Shown piece by piece: positions 9,741 to 19,117 of a stretch of 64,000 nucleotides of DNA. Within the stretch, counting starts at the first letter, position 1, and every line of letters begins with the position of its first letter. The DNA is taken from positions 1 through 64,000 of the forward strand of contig NZ_QKNX01000007.1 in NCBI RefSeq assembly GCF_005239135.1. The letters run 5' to 3'. The notes below the pieces were generated by a model. The model was given only the letters and a program-made list of their open reading frames with translations, did not search any database and was not told the origin of the DNA. Made by a program: the position numbers and the translations under genes. The stretch comes from Natronomonas salsuginis. GTDB taxonomy: Archaea; Halobacteriota; Halobacteria; Halobacteriales; Haloarculaceae.

Positions 9741-11036
9741 ATGAACGCAAGCGTCGTCGGGAGCGGCTACGTCGGGACGACCCTGTCGGCCTGTCTCGCC
9801 GACATGGGCCACGAAGTGACGGCGATCGACATCGATGAGGAGACCGTCGAGCGCCTCAACGGGGGCGAAGCGAGGATTCACGAGCCGGGGCTCGGTCCGC
9901 TCCTCTCGGCGTACGCCGGCGGTCGCCTGCAAGCAACGACGGAGCACGTCGCCGCGGCAGAGACGGACGTAACCTTTCTCGCAGTCGGGACGCCGTCGAA
10001 CCCCGACGGCTCGATCGACGCCTCGATACTGCTCGCTGCGGCCGAGGATATCGGTCGCGCGATCGCCGACAAGGACGGCTACCACCTCGTCGTCGTCAAG
10101 TCGACGGTCATGCCGGACGTGATCGACGAGGAGGTGATTCCGCAGATCGAAGCCGCCTCCGAGAAGACCGACGGAGAGGAGATCGGCGTCGCTGTCAACC
10201 CGGAGTTCCAGCGGGAAGGGAGCGCAGTGCGGGACTTCATGGAGCCCGACAAGATCGTGCTGGGAACGGACGGCGACGAGCGCGCGCTCGACATTCTGGC
10301 CGAACTCTACCAGCCGCTCGTGAGCGACTGGGAGGTGCCGGTCGTCGAGACAGGGCGTCGGGAGGCCGCGATGATCAAGTACGCCAACAACGCCTTCCTC
10401 GCGGCGAAGATCAGCCTGATAAACGACCTCGGCAACGTCTGTAAGCTGTTCGACGTCGACGCCTACGAGGTCGCCGACGCGATCGGCCTCGACGACCGGA
10501 TCGGCGAGCAGTTCCTCCGCTCGGGCGTCGGCTGGGGCGGCAGCTGCTTCCCGAAAGACACCGCCGCGCTCGTCGCCGGGGCCAGGGCCGCCGGCTACGA
10601 ACCGCTGATGATCGAGGCGGCGGTCGAACTCAACGACCGCCAGCCCGAGCGCCTGCTCGAACTCCTCGACAGGCACGTCGATGTCGAAGGAAAGCGGATC
10701 GCCGTGCTGGGCCTCGCGTTCAAGCCGGGCACCGACGACATCCGCGGGACGCGCGCGAAGCCGGTGATCGAGGGGCTGCTCGCCCGCGGTGCGGACGTCG
10801 TCGCCTACGACCCGCTCGCCGCCGAGACGATGGCCGAGGAGTTCCCCAAGATCGAGTACGCCGAGTCGGCCGCTGAAGCGCTGGAAGACGCCCACGGAGC
10901 CGCGGTCGTGACCGACTGGCCCGAGTTCGCCGATCTCGACGCGGCGTTCGACGCGATGGCCAACCCCGTCGTGATCGACGGCCGACGGATCGTCGAGCGC
11001 CGACGCGGGATCGTCTACGAGGGGCTGACCTGGTGA
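9741..11036 (+). CDS. aglM: UDP-glucose/GDP-mannose dehydrogenase family, AglM-like
   Basis: The 431-residue protein oxidises a nucleotide sugar to its uronic acid with NAD. It has the N-terminal Rossmann motif [18 protein letters not shown], the central helix ([19 protein letters not shown]), the catalytic Cys in [13 protein letters not shown], and the C-terminal domain [18 protein letters not shown]. In Haloferax, AglM supplies glucuronate for S-layer N-glycans. The symbol rests on family similarity only, because no glycosyltransferase genes adjoin it here. Confidence 0.85.
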   Translation: MNASVVGSGYVGTTLSACLADMGHEVTAIDIDEETVERLNGGEARIHEPGLGPLLSAYAGGRLQATTEHVAAAETDVTFLAVGTPSNPDGSIDASILLAAAEDIGRAIADKDGYHLVVVKSTVMPDVIDEEVIPQIEAASEKTDGEEIGVAVNPEFQREGSAVRDFMEPDKIVLGTDGDERALDILAELYQPLVSDWEVPVVETGRREAAMIKYANNAFLAAKISLINDLGNVCKLFDVDAYEVADAIGLDDRIGEQFLRSGVGWGGSCFPKDTAALVAGARAAGYEPLMIEAAVELNDRQPERLLELLDRHVDVEGKRIAVLGLAFKPGTDDIRGTRAKPVIEGLLARGADVVAYDPLAAETMAEEFPKIEYAESAAEALEDAHGAAVVTDWPEFADLDAAFDAMANPVVIDGRRIVERRRGIVYEGLTW

Positions 11037-11077
11037 GAAACCGGACGCGCTATACGCGTCGGTAGCGAGCGATCGGT

Positions 11078-11671
11078 ATGCGCCAGTTCGTCCTCCTCGC
11101 CCACGAACTCGCCGCCCCGGACGCGGCCGATCTCAGCCTCGACGACCTCCCGGGGACGGGCCGGCTCGACCTCCTCTCGCGCTGCGTCACAAGCGCGCTG
11201 TTGCTCTCGCACGATATCCGCGAAGACGTCCGGGTTCACCTCGTCGCCGACGGCTACGTCGTCCGGTTCGAGGGCGCAGACCTCCGACGGATCAACCCCG
11301 ACGAGCGCTCGACCGCGGCGCGCATCCGCGACGCCTTCGCCGCGCGCGAGGGCGCGATCGGCGCGATGGCTGCCACGCCCTCGCCGGGCGTCTCGATTCG
11401 GCGGGGGGACTTCGAGACGGTGCTCGACGACCTCGAGGACGTGACGCTTCTCGAACTCCACGACGACGGTCGGCCCGTCGTCGATCTCGACCCGCCGGAG
11501 AACCCCGCGTTCGTCCTCTCGGATCACCGCGACTTCACCGACGAAGAGGCCGACCTGCTCGCAGCGCGCGCCGACAAGCGGGTGTCGCTCGGCCCGCGAA
11601 TCCTGCACGCCAACCAGGCGATCACCGTCGCGCACAACTACCTCGACACGGACGGCTATCGGGATTACTGA
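11078..11671 (+). CDS. trmY: tRNA (pseudouridine(54)-N(1))-methyltransferase
   Basis: A 197-residue SPOUT-type methyltransferase. The N-terminus MRQFVLLAHELA, the segment LSRCVTSALLLSHDIREDV and the C-terminal knot region LSDHRDFTDEEADLL with LGPRILHANQAITVAHNYLD match archaeal TrmY, which makes m1-pseudouridine at tRNA position 54. It lies just upstream of a tRNA-Pro gene on the same strand with its own TATA element between, so co-transcription is not implied. Confidence 0.92.
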   Translation: MRQFVLLAHELAAPDAADLSLDDLPGTGRLDLLSRCVTSALLLSHDIREDVRVHLVADGYVVRFEGADLRRINPDERSTAARIRDAFAAREGAIGAMAATPSPGVSIRRGDFETVLDDLEDVTLLELHDDGRPVVDLDPPENPAFVLSDHRDFTDEEADLLAARADKRVSLGPRILHANQAITVAHNYLDTDGYRDY

Positions 11672-11739
11672 CAGTCGATCGCACGCTTATATCCGACATT
11701 CGGAAAGATTAAAAGATCCAACGGCTTTTGTTCGAGTGC

Positions 11740-11812
11740 GGGCCGGTGGGGTAGCTTGGTATCCTTCGGCCTTCGGGTGGCCGTAACCACGATTCAAATT
11801 CGTGCCGGCCCA
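11740..11812 (+). tRNA. tRNA-Pro(CGG)
   Basis: The 73-nt cloverleaf has a 7-bp acceptor stem GGGCCGG/CCGGCCC with discriminator A, anticodon stem CGGCC/GGCCG enclosing loop TTCGGGT (anticodon CGG), and a T-arm with TTCAAAT loop. CCA is not encoded. A TATA-like tatatcc lies about 50 nt upstream. Confidence 0.95.
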
Positions 11813-11965
11813 CTTTCTGCCCGCGCCCCAACGACCGCGAGCGACAGCGAGCGGTCCAGGGGCGCGTGGCACGACGCGACGGCTGAATTCGAATGAAACC
11901 AGACGCAGCACCGAACGCAGTGAGGTGACCGTCTGGCCGTGATTCAAATTCGTGCCGGCCCACTT
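11791..11965 (+). repeat. Direct repeat of the tRNA-Pro 3' end (att-like pair)
   Basis: The 25 bp spanning the T-arm, acceptor strand and trailing ACTT at 11791-11815 are repeated exactly at 11941-11965. A ggccgt also precedes the second copy. Duplicated tRNA 3' ends are the usual footprint of tyrosine-recombinase integration. The 125 bp between the copies cannot hold an integrase, so this is a remnant att pair or one edge of the decayed patch that follows. Confidence 0.7.
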
Positions 11966-12417
11966 CTCCCGCATTTTATGTGTCGTCATTCTCCGTGTCC
12001 TCACGGGAAGGAACGACCGACGTGCGAGTGGCCGACGTACGCAAAAGCCAGTAAGTGTCCGTCGACCCGTTGGCCGCATAAAACAGGTACACTGTGACCT
12101 TCTCCTCGCGGTAGCCGGCGGGGCTTCCCACGGCACCGCACCGCTGGGTTGGGATGTTTGCTGGTTTAGGAGCTGTCGGCATGACGGGCCGATGGCGGGG
12201 CCACACCGCCGGTACTCCTCTCCCGGCTGGGGACTCGGAGGTATTTTGACGGAGACACCACAGCGGTTCGGGAGGGTGTCTCGAACGTTCTGGGCCTCGG
12301 AGTCCCGATATTGTGCATTTGAGTGGGCGGTGTGACCGCTTCGGTGTACGTCATGGTACCTAACGATTCCACGTACCTATCCGTATTGCTGTTGAACAAG
12401 GTTCGTGTCGGCGTTGT
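11966..12417. other. Non-coding accessory stretch after the att-like repeat
   Basis: About 450 bp without a convincing gene. Short open frames exist on both strands but none shows a family pattern or a plausible start with promoter. It sits between the tRNA duplication and an IS end, and is best read as decayed insertion material. Confidence 0.4.
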
Positions 12418-12467
12418 CCGATTCACGCCCGTCGTGAACGACGGGGTTCTCTCCTTGAACAAAGATA
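12418..12467 (-). mobile_element. Solo IS200/IS605-type terminal hairpin
   Basis: The segment gattcac-CCCGTCG-tgaa-CGACGGG-gttctctccttgaac is homologous to the unit at 697-735 beside tnpB (shared gattca, a stem ending in gggg, tctccttgaa). The stem bases differ between copies, yet pairing is kept. No tnpA or tnpB adjoins it, so it is a solo end or MITE-like remnant. Confidence 0.55.
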
Positions 12468-12568
12468 GATAGGTGCGACCCAATGTGGGACATTCTCGGC
12501 CGTTCAAGCCGTGCTTGAAGCTATTCAACAGGGTCAATACAATATGGGTAGGAGCCATTATAGTGGAT

Positions 12569-13186
12569 ATGCTGAGTAGACGTCGTGTACTGTTCGGTGT
12601 CGGCTCACTAATCTTCGGAGGCGGTGTAATCTTGGGAACTGGTGCGTTCACCTCGGTGCAGGCAGAGCGCGGGGTCAGCGTTGAGACGACCGGTGACGCG
12701 AGTGCACTTTTAGCACTTGATGCAACGAACGCGACGAACGGTGCATACGCAAGCGAAACCGGTGACGATGGCCAGTTACAAATTGATATAGGAGACCTCA
12801 GTGATCCGTCGAGAGATCAGACGGTAGAGACGGGCGGATCTGGAGTGAATAAAAACGCCATCACGATTATTAAAGATATTTTCGTGGTGAGGAACCAAGG
12901 AACCCAGACGGTTGAGGTCAAATTAGAGTCAGTTAAAGATGATAATGGGAATCAGAATATAGTCCCAGACCGGCCGGGGAATATATCACTTAATAAAGAC
13001 AAAGTTTATATTTGGTTCAATGAGTGGGGCGACGATTCAGATGACGTGGAAACTCCTGAGTATGAAACCAGCCCAGTTACGTTAGATGTTGGAGAGCAAG
13101 TAGAGGTTGATATGGCTATTCAACTTGAGGGAGACTACACGCGGACCTTCGGAAATATCGAATTAATTGCAGAAAGCACCCAATAG
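12569..13186 (+). CDS. Exported DUF1102-type protein
   Basis: A 205-residue protein starting MLSRRRVLFGVGSLIFGGG, a Tat-like or Sec signal with an SRRR motif, followed by GTGAFTSVQAERGVSVETTGD, the conserved opening of the DUF1102 family of secreted haloarchaeal proteins often found near SipW-type signal peptidases. The body is predicted beta-rich. Base composition is clearly more AT-rich than its neighbours (many aaa, ata and att codons), suggesting acquisition. Five in-frame upstream kilobase-scale partners (SipW, pilin-like genes) are missing, so it appears orphaned. TATA-like aatacaata lies about 29 nt upstream. Confidence 0.75.
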   Translation: MLSRRRVLFGVGSLIFGGGVILGTGAFTSVQAERGVSVETTGDASALLALDATNATNGAYASETGDDGQLQIDIGDLSDPSRDQTVETGGSGVNKNAITIIKDIFVVRNQGTQTVEVKLESVKDDNGNQNIVPDRPGNISLNKDKVYIWFNEWGDDSDDVETPEYETSPVTLDVGEQVEVDMAIQLEGDYTRTFGNIELIAESTQ

Positions 13187-13262
13187 GTGAGTATCCGCAG
13201 CCGCTCTTTGGTTTGTCGTTTGGAAGCGTTGAAGTTGATCGAACGCTCCAGGTGACGAGTTG

Positions 13263-13340
13263 ACACCAGCGAGTCCTCGTCAACACCTCGATAATTTGCT
13301 CATCGAGTGTGCACATCCAGTCGGCTTGTTTCCAGGCCAT
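13263..13340 (-). pseudogene. Fragment of a phage-like winged-helix regulator
   Basis: The minus strand encodes MAWKQADWMCTLDEQIIEVL, closely resembling the N-terminus of small PhiH1-type/MarR-like haloarchaeal HTH proteins (W-M-x-x-x-D-E-x-I-x-E-x-L). After about 26 residues the similarity stops and the frame runs into unrelated sequence. I read it as a truncated remnant of a mobile-element regulator; the resemblance is from memory of the family. Confidence 0.4.
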
Positions 13341-13452
13341 GCTACGAGCCGGTCACCCTGCTGGCGGTTACCCGATCGTTTATAAGAACTCGAAAACGTC
13401 CAAAATGGCCCCGAATTAATATATCAGGCTCGCGTGGATCACGACAGCAGCC

Positions 13453-15408
13453 ATGTCCGGAGACACCGCCGCCCGCCTCGACGCCGAGCGGGCCTACGAG
13501 GACGGGGTGATCGGCGACACGACGATCTCCCGCCTATTCGAGGAGAGCGCCGATCGGTACGCAGACCGCGACGCGCAATGGTACAAGGGCGGGATCTACG
13601 AGCGCTCGCTGGCCCCCGATGTGGTGGCGGCGGCGCCGGCGGGGGAGTACGCGTCGCTGACGTACGCGGAGATGCGGGAGATCGTCCGCAACCTCGCGGC
13701 CGGCTTTCGCGGGTTGGGCGTCGAATCGGACACCAAAGTCGGCATCTTCGCAAACACGCGCATGGAGTGGGCACACACCGACCTGGCGTTGCTTGCCGCC
13801 GGCGGGGTCGTGACGACGGTGTACACCGAATCCTCGGCCGAGCAGGTGCAATATCTGCTCGACGACCCCGATGCGGCGGGCGTCGTCGTCGAGAACGCCG
13901 AGCTCCTCGAACGGCTCTTGACGGTCGAGGACGACCTCGATCTCTCCTTCATCGTCGTCATCGACGAGGTCGACGGCTATGACGACCGCGACGACGTCCA
14001 CACGCTCGCGGCGGTCCACGAACGCGGGTCGGAGGCGTTCGACGAGACGACCTACGACTCGTGGATCGACGAGCGCGACCTCGACGACCTCGCGTCGTTG
14101 ATCTACACCTCCGGCACGACCGGCAAGCCGAAGGGCGTCCGATTGACGCACCGGAACTTCCGATCGAACGTCAACGGCATCCGCAAGCGGTTTTCGGATC
14201 GCCCGGACAAACCCGAGGGAACGCCGTCGATCGACGAGACGGATCGCGTTCTCTCGTTTCTGCCGCTCGCGCACGTCTTCGAGCGCGTCTCCGGGCACTT
14301 TCTCATGTTCGGCAGCGGCGCGACGGTCGCCTACGCGGAGTCGCCCGAGACCGTCGGCGAGGACATCGTCACCGTCAGCCCGACGAGCGCCTCCTCGGTG
14401 CCACGGGTCTACGAGCGCATCTACGACAGCCTCCGCGAGGAGGCCCCGGAGGCGGTGTTCGAGCGAGCGGTCCCGATCGCCCGCGAGTGGGCGACGACCG
14501 ACGATCCCGGCGTGGGACTCCGGATCAAACACGCGATCATGGATCGGCTCGTCTACTCGTCGGTCAGAGAGAAACTCGGCGGCAACGTCGAGTTCTTCGT
14601 CAGCGGCGGCGGCAGCCTCTCGAAGCGACTCGCCGAACTGTTCGACGGGATGGGGATCCCGATTCTCGAGGGATACGGGCTCACCGAGACGTCGCCGGTC
14701 GTCTCGGTCAACCTCCCTGAGGACTACCGATCTGGTACGCTCGGCCCGCCGCTGTCGAACGTCGAGGTCCGCCTCGACGAGTCGGTCGTCTCCGAAGAGC
14801 AGACGGCGGCCGCCACGGGCGCGATCGGCGAACTCCACGTCAAGGGGCCGAGCGTCACCGACGGCTACTGGAACCGCCCGCGAGAAACCGAGAAGGCGTT
14901 CACCGACGACGGCTGGTTCCGGACCGGCGACATCATCGAAGAGACCACCGACGGCTACCTGATCTATCACGATCGGATCAAACAGCTCATCGTCCTCGAC
15001 ACGGGCAAAAACGTCGCTCCGCAGCCGATCGAGGACGAGTTCGCCACCTCCGGTCGGATCGATCAGGCGATGGTGATCGGCAACGACGAGAAGTTCGTCT
15101 CGGCGCTCTTCGTGCCGAACTTCGAAGCAGTCCGACGGTGGGCCGAGACCGAGGGGATCGACCTCCCGGACGATACCAGAGCGATCTGTGCGGACGAACG
15201 TGTCATCGAGTACATCGGCGAGGAGGTCGAGATGGTCAACGGGAGCCTCTCCGAGCACGAGCGGATCAAGGAGTTCCGGCTGGTCTCCTTCGAGTGGACT
15301 CCGGAGAATGATCTGCTGACGCCGTCGATGAAGATCAAACGCCGGAACGTTCGCGAGGAGTTCGGCGAGCAGATCCGCGATATCTACGGAGACGACGACA
15401 CGGCGTAG
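13453..15408 (+). CDS. Long-chain fatty-acid/AMP-dependent CoA ligase (FadD-like)
   Basis: A 651-residue adenylate-forming enzyme that activates a carboxylate, probably a fatty acid, to acyl-AMP and then acyl-CoA. Motifs: P-loop LIYTSGTTGKPKGVRLTHRN, EGYGLTETSPVVSVN, DGWFRTGDI, and the hinge/C-terminal YHDRIKQLIVLDTGKNVAPQ. The long form with a large insert after the P-loop matches the ACSL/FadD15 group. Chain-length preference cannot be read. The gene stands alone; a TTTATAAG box at about 13378 and an AT-rich stretch precede it. Confidence 0.88.
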   Translation: MSGDTAARLDAERAYEDGVIGDTTISRLFEESADRYADRDAQWYKGGIYERSLAPDVVAAAPAGEYASLTYAEMREIVRNLAAGFRGLGVESDTKVGIFANTRMEWAHTDLALLAAGGVVTTVYTESSAEQVQYLLDDPDAAGVVVENAELLERLLTVEDDLDLSFIVVIDEVDGYDDRDDVHTLAAVHERGSEAFDETTYDSWIDERDLDDLASLIYTSGTTGKPKGVRLTHRNFRSNVNGIRKRFSDRPDKPEGTPSIDETDRVLSFLPLAHVFERVSGHFLMFGSGATVAYAESPETVGEDIVTVSPTSASSVPRVYERIYDSLREEAPEAVFERAVPIAREWATTDDPGVGLRIKHAIMDRLVYSSVREKLGGNVEFFVSGGGSLSKRLAELFDGMGIPILEGYGLTETSPVVSVNLPEDYRSGTLGPPLSNVEVRLDESVVSEEQTAAATGAIGELHVKGPSVTDGYWNRPRETEKAFTDDGWFRTGDIIEETTDGYLIYHDRIKQLIVLDTGKNVAPQPIEDEFATSGRIDQAMVIGNDEKFVSALFVPNFEAVRRWAETEGIDLPDDTRAICADERVIEYIGEEVEMVNGSLSEHERIKEFRLVSFEWTPENDLLTPSMKIKRRNVREEFGEQIRDIYGDDDTA

Positions 15409-15530
15409 CGCTCGCACATCGGCACACGGCGAAACGACCGACAGTTTTTATATCCTCGTTCCCGGAATCCGAGCACGAGACGCGCTGCGGCAACCGCTTT
15501 CGATACCGGTTACTCGACGTCGAGTTCGCG

Positions 15531-16088
15531 ATGCATCCACTCATGCTACTCGAGACGATCAAAGAGGACGTTCGAACCGCCCGCACGAAGGACCCGGCTG
15601 CGACGGGGTTCATCACCGTCGCGCTCCTGTACTCGGGCGTGCACGCCGTCTGGGGCCACCGGATCGCCAACCGACTGTGGACGAGCGGCTTCCGATTCTC
15701 CGCGCGCTTTCTCTCACAGTTCGTCCGGTTTCTGACCGGCGTCGAGATCCACCCCGCCGCCGAGATCGGCCGCCGACTGTTCATCGACCACGGGGCAGGC
15801 GTCGTTATCGGCGAGACCGCCGAAATCGGCGACGACGTGCTGTTGTACCACGGCGTCACGCTAGGCGGCGATTCGATGCGACGCGAGAAGCGCCATCCGA
15901 CGCTCGAGGACGGCGTGACGGTCGGCGCGAACGCGACGTTGCTCGGCGACATCACCGTCGGCGAGGCGGCGTCGGTGGGGGCGGGCAGCGTCGTCGTCGA
16001 CGACGTGGCACCGAACACGACCGTCGTTGGCGTCCCGGCCGAACCGGTTGACAACGCGAACCGATCCCGACGCACCACCTCCCGATGA
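15531..16088 (+). CDS. cysE: Serine O-acetyltransferase
   Basis: The 185-residue protein acetylates serine with acetyl-CoA, the first step of cysteine synthesis. It has the short helical N-terminus and a left-handed hexapeptide repeat beta-helix (GVEIHPAAEIGRRLFIDHG, GETAEIGDDVLLYHGVTLGG, GANATLLGDITVGEAASVG). The catalytic His pair is in FIDHG and LYHGVTLGG. Start is ATG 15531 or 15543. No cysK is adjacent. Confidence 0.9.
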   Translation: MHPLMLLETIKEDVRTARTKDPAATGFITVALLYSGVHAVWGHRIANRLWTSGFRFSARFLSQFVRFLTGVEIHPAAEIGRRLFIDHGAGVVIGETAEIGDDVLLYHGVTLGGDSMRREKRHPTLEDGVTVGANATLLGDITVGEAASVGAGSVVVDDVAPNTTVVGVPAEPVDNANRSRRTTSR

Positions 16089-16118
16089 GTTTTCTCCGCG
16101 GCCCACCGAGGAGATACC

Positions 16119-16724
16119 GTGAGTTCGCCACACGACGCCCTGGAGTCCGACCCATACATCGGGCCGCTGATCGAACGATACGGTCGGCTCGAACTCGATC
16201 CCGCAGCGGATATGTTTCAGCGCCTCGTCATCGCTATTCTCCGACAGCAGGTCTCGATGGCCGCCGCGGAAGCGACGAGAGAGCGGCTCTTCGAAGCCGT
16301 CGACGTGACGCCGGCCGACCTCGCTTCGGCGGACGAGACCACGCTTCGCGACTGCGGGCTCTCTAGACAGAAGGCGGACTACGTCCGGAACGTCGCCGAA
16401 GCGTTCGAATCGACGTACGATCGCGCGTACTTCGAATCGCTCGACGACGAGGTGGTCATCGACGAGTTGACCACGATCAAAGGCGTCGGCGAGTGGACCG
16501 CCCGGATGCAGCTTTTGTTCTCGCTCGGCCGCCCCGACGTGTTCCCGGTTGGCGATCTCGGCGTCCGGAAGGGGATGCGAACGCTGTTCGACGACGAGAT
16601 GAGCCGCGAGGCGATGGTCGAACGGGCCAAGCGGTGGACACCGTACCGGAGCTACGCGACTCTCTATCTGTGGCGGATGGACGAGGACATCGCCGAATCG
16701 GTCACAGAGGTCGACGAATCATAA
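16119..16724 (+). CDS. DNA-3-methyladenine glycosylase, HhH-GPD (AlkA-like)
   Basis: A 201-residue base-excision repair glycosylase. The helix-hairpin-helix TTIKGVGEWTARMQLLFSL is followed by the GPD region with the catalytic Asp in FPVGDLGVRKG. It also has FQRLVIAILRQQVSMAAA, typical of AlkA-type proteins. It has no iron-sulfur cysteine cluster, which argues against MutY/EndoIII. It starts at a GTG about 30 nt after cysE and may be co-transcribed with it. Confidence 0.88.
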   Translation: MSSPHDALESDPYIGPLIERYGRLELDPAADMFQRLVIAILRQQVSMAAAEATRERLFEAVDVTPADLASADETTLRDCGLSRQKADYVRNVAEAFESTYDRAYFESLDDEVVIDELTTIKGVGEWTARMQLLFSLGRPDVFPVGDLGVRKGMRTLFDDEMSREAMVERAKRWTPYRSYATLYLWRMDEDIAESVTEVDES

Positions 16725-16846
16725 GCAGAACTCGGCTGTCTCGAAACCGACGATACCGCGATCGGACCGCGAACGCGACTGCCAGAGCCAACGAAACACT
16801 TCAACTCGGGCGTGAAACCTATTTCGGTGGGCGTCGAAGCGCTCTC

Positions 16847-17227
16847 ATGAGCACGTACAAACGCGTCAACTACCGCGAGATAGCGCCCGTTTCCGGCGGG
16901 ATGCACTTCCTCCGAGAACCCCTCGACAGCGAGCGCGTCGGTGTGACAATCACCCGATGTGAACCGGACTGGAACAGCAGACCGCACGATCACACCGAAA
17001 ACGGCCACGAGGAGATCTACGTCCTCATCGAGGGCTCAGCGACCGTCGTCGTCGACGGCGAGGAAATCGGGATGGAGAGCGGCGATGCGATCTGGATCCC
17101 GCCCGAGGCGACCCGACAGATCCGAAACGGCGAGGAGGAGAGCGCGTTCGTCTTGGTGAGTGCACCCGCCTCGATCGAGCCCGAGGGAAGTGACGCCAAG
17201 TGGAGCACGGACGGGTTTGTCGGCTGA
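16847..17227 (+). CDS. Cupin domain protein
   Basis: A 126-residue single-domain cupin. Motif 1 is RPHDHTENGHEEIYVLIEG and motif 2 is SGDAIWIPPEATRQIRNG, giving three His and one Glu for a metal site. The in-frame extension to 16493 overlaps the glycosylase gene and is not used; a TATA-like ctatttcg about 28 nt before 16847 supports this start. Function could be an isomerase, dioxygenase or sugar/ligand binder; sequence does not decide. It converges on sdhA with a 17-bp gap. Confidence 0.8.
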   Translation: MSTYKRVNYREIAPVSGGMHFLREPLDSERVGVTITRCEPDWNSRPHDHTENGHEEIYVLIEGSATVVVDGEEIGMESGDAIWIPPEATRQIRNGEEESAFVLVSAPASIEPEGSDAKWSTDGFVG

Positions 17228-17244
17228 AAAGAGCTCGTTCGTCG

Positions 17245-19080
17245 TTAGTACGAGCGGACCTTCGGCTCGTACTCTTTCTCCTCGCCCTCGAGGACCACGG
17301 GTTTGTAGTAGAGTTTTGGCTTCCCGTCGTTCCACGAGATCATCGTGTGCTTGAGCCACTCGTCGTCCTTTCGCTCTTGGTGGGCGCGCCGCCAGTGTGC
17401 GCCGCGGAACTCATCCCGCGCGAGCGCGCCGAGCGCGATCGTCTCGGCGATGTCGATGAGATTGCGCGTCTCGATCGTGTGGATCAAGTCGGTGTTGAAC
17501 GTCCGCGAGGGGTCCGAAACGGCGACGTTCTGATATCGCTCGCGACACTCTTTGATGACCTCCAGGGCCTGTTTCAGACTCTCTTCCTCCCGGAAGACGT
17601 TGACATTCTCCGTCATCGCTTTCTGAAGATCCTCCCGGATCTCGGCGTGGTTCGTGCCGTCGCGTTCGAGCATGTCCTCGACGCGTTGACGTTCGGACTC
17701 GACGGCATAGTCGACGACCTCGGCGGGTTCGACCAACGCGCCGTCGGCGGCGACGTCCTCGTCGCTCGCGTCCAGTGCGCCCGGTTCGACCGGCGTGTCG
17801 AGCCCGTCCTCGGGCTCCGTCGCCGCGGACGGGCCGGTAGGCACTTGCGCCTCTCCGAGGTCCCGGCCAGCTGCGTGGTGGCCGGCGCGGGCGCCGAAGA
17901 CGATGAGCTCCGGTAGCGCGTTGCCGCCGAGGCGGTTCGAACCGTGAACCGACGCGCACGCACACTCACCGGCGGCGTACAGGCCGGTGATGCACGTCTC
18001 GCCGTGCTCACTCGTCTCGATGCCGCCCATGTGGTAGTGTTGGCCGGGCTTGACCGGCATTGGTTCGACGACCGGGTTGACGCCCTCGAAGTCCTCCGCG
18101 AGGTGGATGATGTTCTCGAGGCGGTCGTAGATTCGCTCCTCGCCGAGGTGGCGCATGTCGAGGTAGACGTACTCGTCGTTGATACCGCGGCCCTCGTTGA
18201 CCTCGGTTAACTCGGCGCGGGAGACGACGTCGCGTGAGGCGAGTTCGCCGGCGTTGTTCGCGTAGCCGTGTTCGAACATAAACCGTTCGCCCTCGCTGTT
18301 GTAGAGGATGCCGCCCTCGCCCCGGACACCCTCGGAGATGAGGACGCCGGTCGACGGGAGCGTCGTCGGGTGGAACTGGACGAACTCCATGTCCTCGACA
18401 GGGACGCCCGCGCGATACGCCATCGCGGGGCCGTCACCTGTGTTCGCGACGGCGTTCGTGGTGTGGTCGTACACCTGTCCGTCGCCGCCCGTCGCAAGGA
18501 TGACGCCGTTTCTCGCTCGGAACCCGACGATCTCGCCTGATTTGATGTCGTAGGCGGCACAGCCGTGACATACACGATTTTCGGGGTCGTCGTGGTCCGT
18601 CACGGCGAGTCGGCTGACGTAGAACTCGTCGTACACCCGGATTCCCCGTTTGACGACCTGCTCGTACATCGTGTGCAGCAGGTGATGACCAGTTTCGGCC
18701 CCGGCGTACGTCGTTCGCGGGAACGAGAGACCGCCGAACGGGCGTTGGGAGACGCGACCGTCGTCCTCGCGAGAGAAGGGCATCCCCCAGTGTTCGAGCT
18801 GAATGACCTCCTCGGGAGCGTCCTGTGCGAGCGTTTCGATGGCGGGGGCGTCGCCGAGGTAGTCGGACCCCTTCATCGTGTCGTAGGCGTGGAGTTCCCA
18901 GTCGTCGCCGTCGCGCAACGCCGCGTTGATGCCGCCCTCTGCGGCACCGGTGTGCGAGCGGACCGGGTGGAGCTTCGTGACCATCGCCACGTCGGCTCCT
19001 TCCTCGTCGGCCGCGATCGCGGCCCGGAGTCCGGCACCGCCGGCCCCGACCACGATCACATCGTGTTCATGTATTGTCAT
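17245..19080 (-). CDS. sdhA: Succinate dehydrogenase flavoprotein subunit
   Basis: The 611-residue catalytic subunit of complex II oxidises succinate to fumarate with covalently bound FAD on the cytoplasmic face. It shows the N-terminal FAD motif DVIVVGAGGAGLRAAI, the flavin-His region VRSHTGAAEGGINAAL, the substrate loop DMEFVQFHPTTL, ISEGVRGEGGIL, and HGSNRLGGNALPEL. Between about residues 420 and 440 there is an acidic Pro/Ala/Glu-rich insert not usual in bacterial SdhA, a common haloarchaeal variation. It is the last gene of sdhCDBA. Confidence 0.95.
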   Translation of the reverse strand: MTIHEHDVIVVGAGGAGLRAAIAADEEGADVAMVTKLHPVRSHTGAAEGGINAALRDGDDWELHAYDTMKGSDYLGDAPAIETLAQDAPEEVIQLEHWGMPFSREDDGRVSQRPFGGLSFPRTTYAGAETGHHLLHTMYEQVVKRGIRVYDEFYVSRLAVTDHDDPENRVCHGCAAYDIKSGEIVGFRARNGVILATGGDGQVYDHTTNAVANTGDGPAMAYRAGVPVEDMEFVQFHPTTLPSTGVLISEGVRGEGGILYNSEGERFMFEHGYANNAGELASRDVVSRAELTEVNEGRGINDEYVYLDMRHLGEERIYDRLENIIHLAEDFEGVNPVVEPMPVKPGQHYHMGGIETSEHGETCITGLYAAGECACASVHGSNRLGGNALPELIVFGARAGHHAAGRDLGEAQVPTGPSAATEPEDGLDTPVEPGALDASDEDVAADGALVEPAEVVDYAVESERQRVEDMLERDGTNHAEIREDLQKAMTENVNVFREEESLKQALEVIKECRERYQNVAVSDPSRTFNTDLIHTIETRNLIDIAETIALGALARDEFRGAHWRRAHQERKDDEWLKHTMISWNDGKPKLYYKPVVLEGEEKEYEPKVRSY

Positions 19081-19117
19081 TGTCTGTAGTTCGTGTTTGA
19101 TATTTATTAGCGTGCCG

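Noticed and set aside
11709..12136. Minus-strand ORFs with repeated GRHEFES / GTNLN segments
   Set aside because: They read through the tRNA-Pro gene and its duplicated 3' end, so the repeats are tRNA sequence and not protein.
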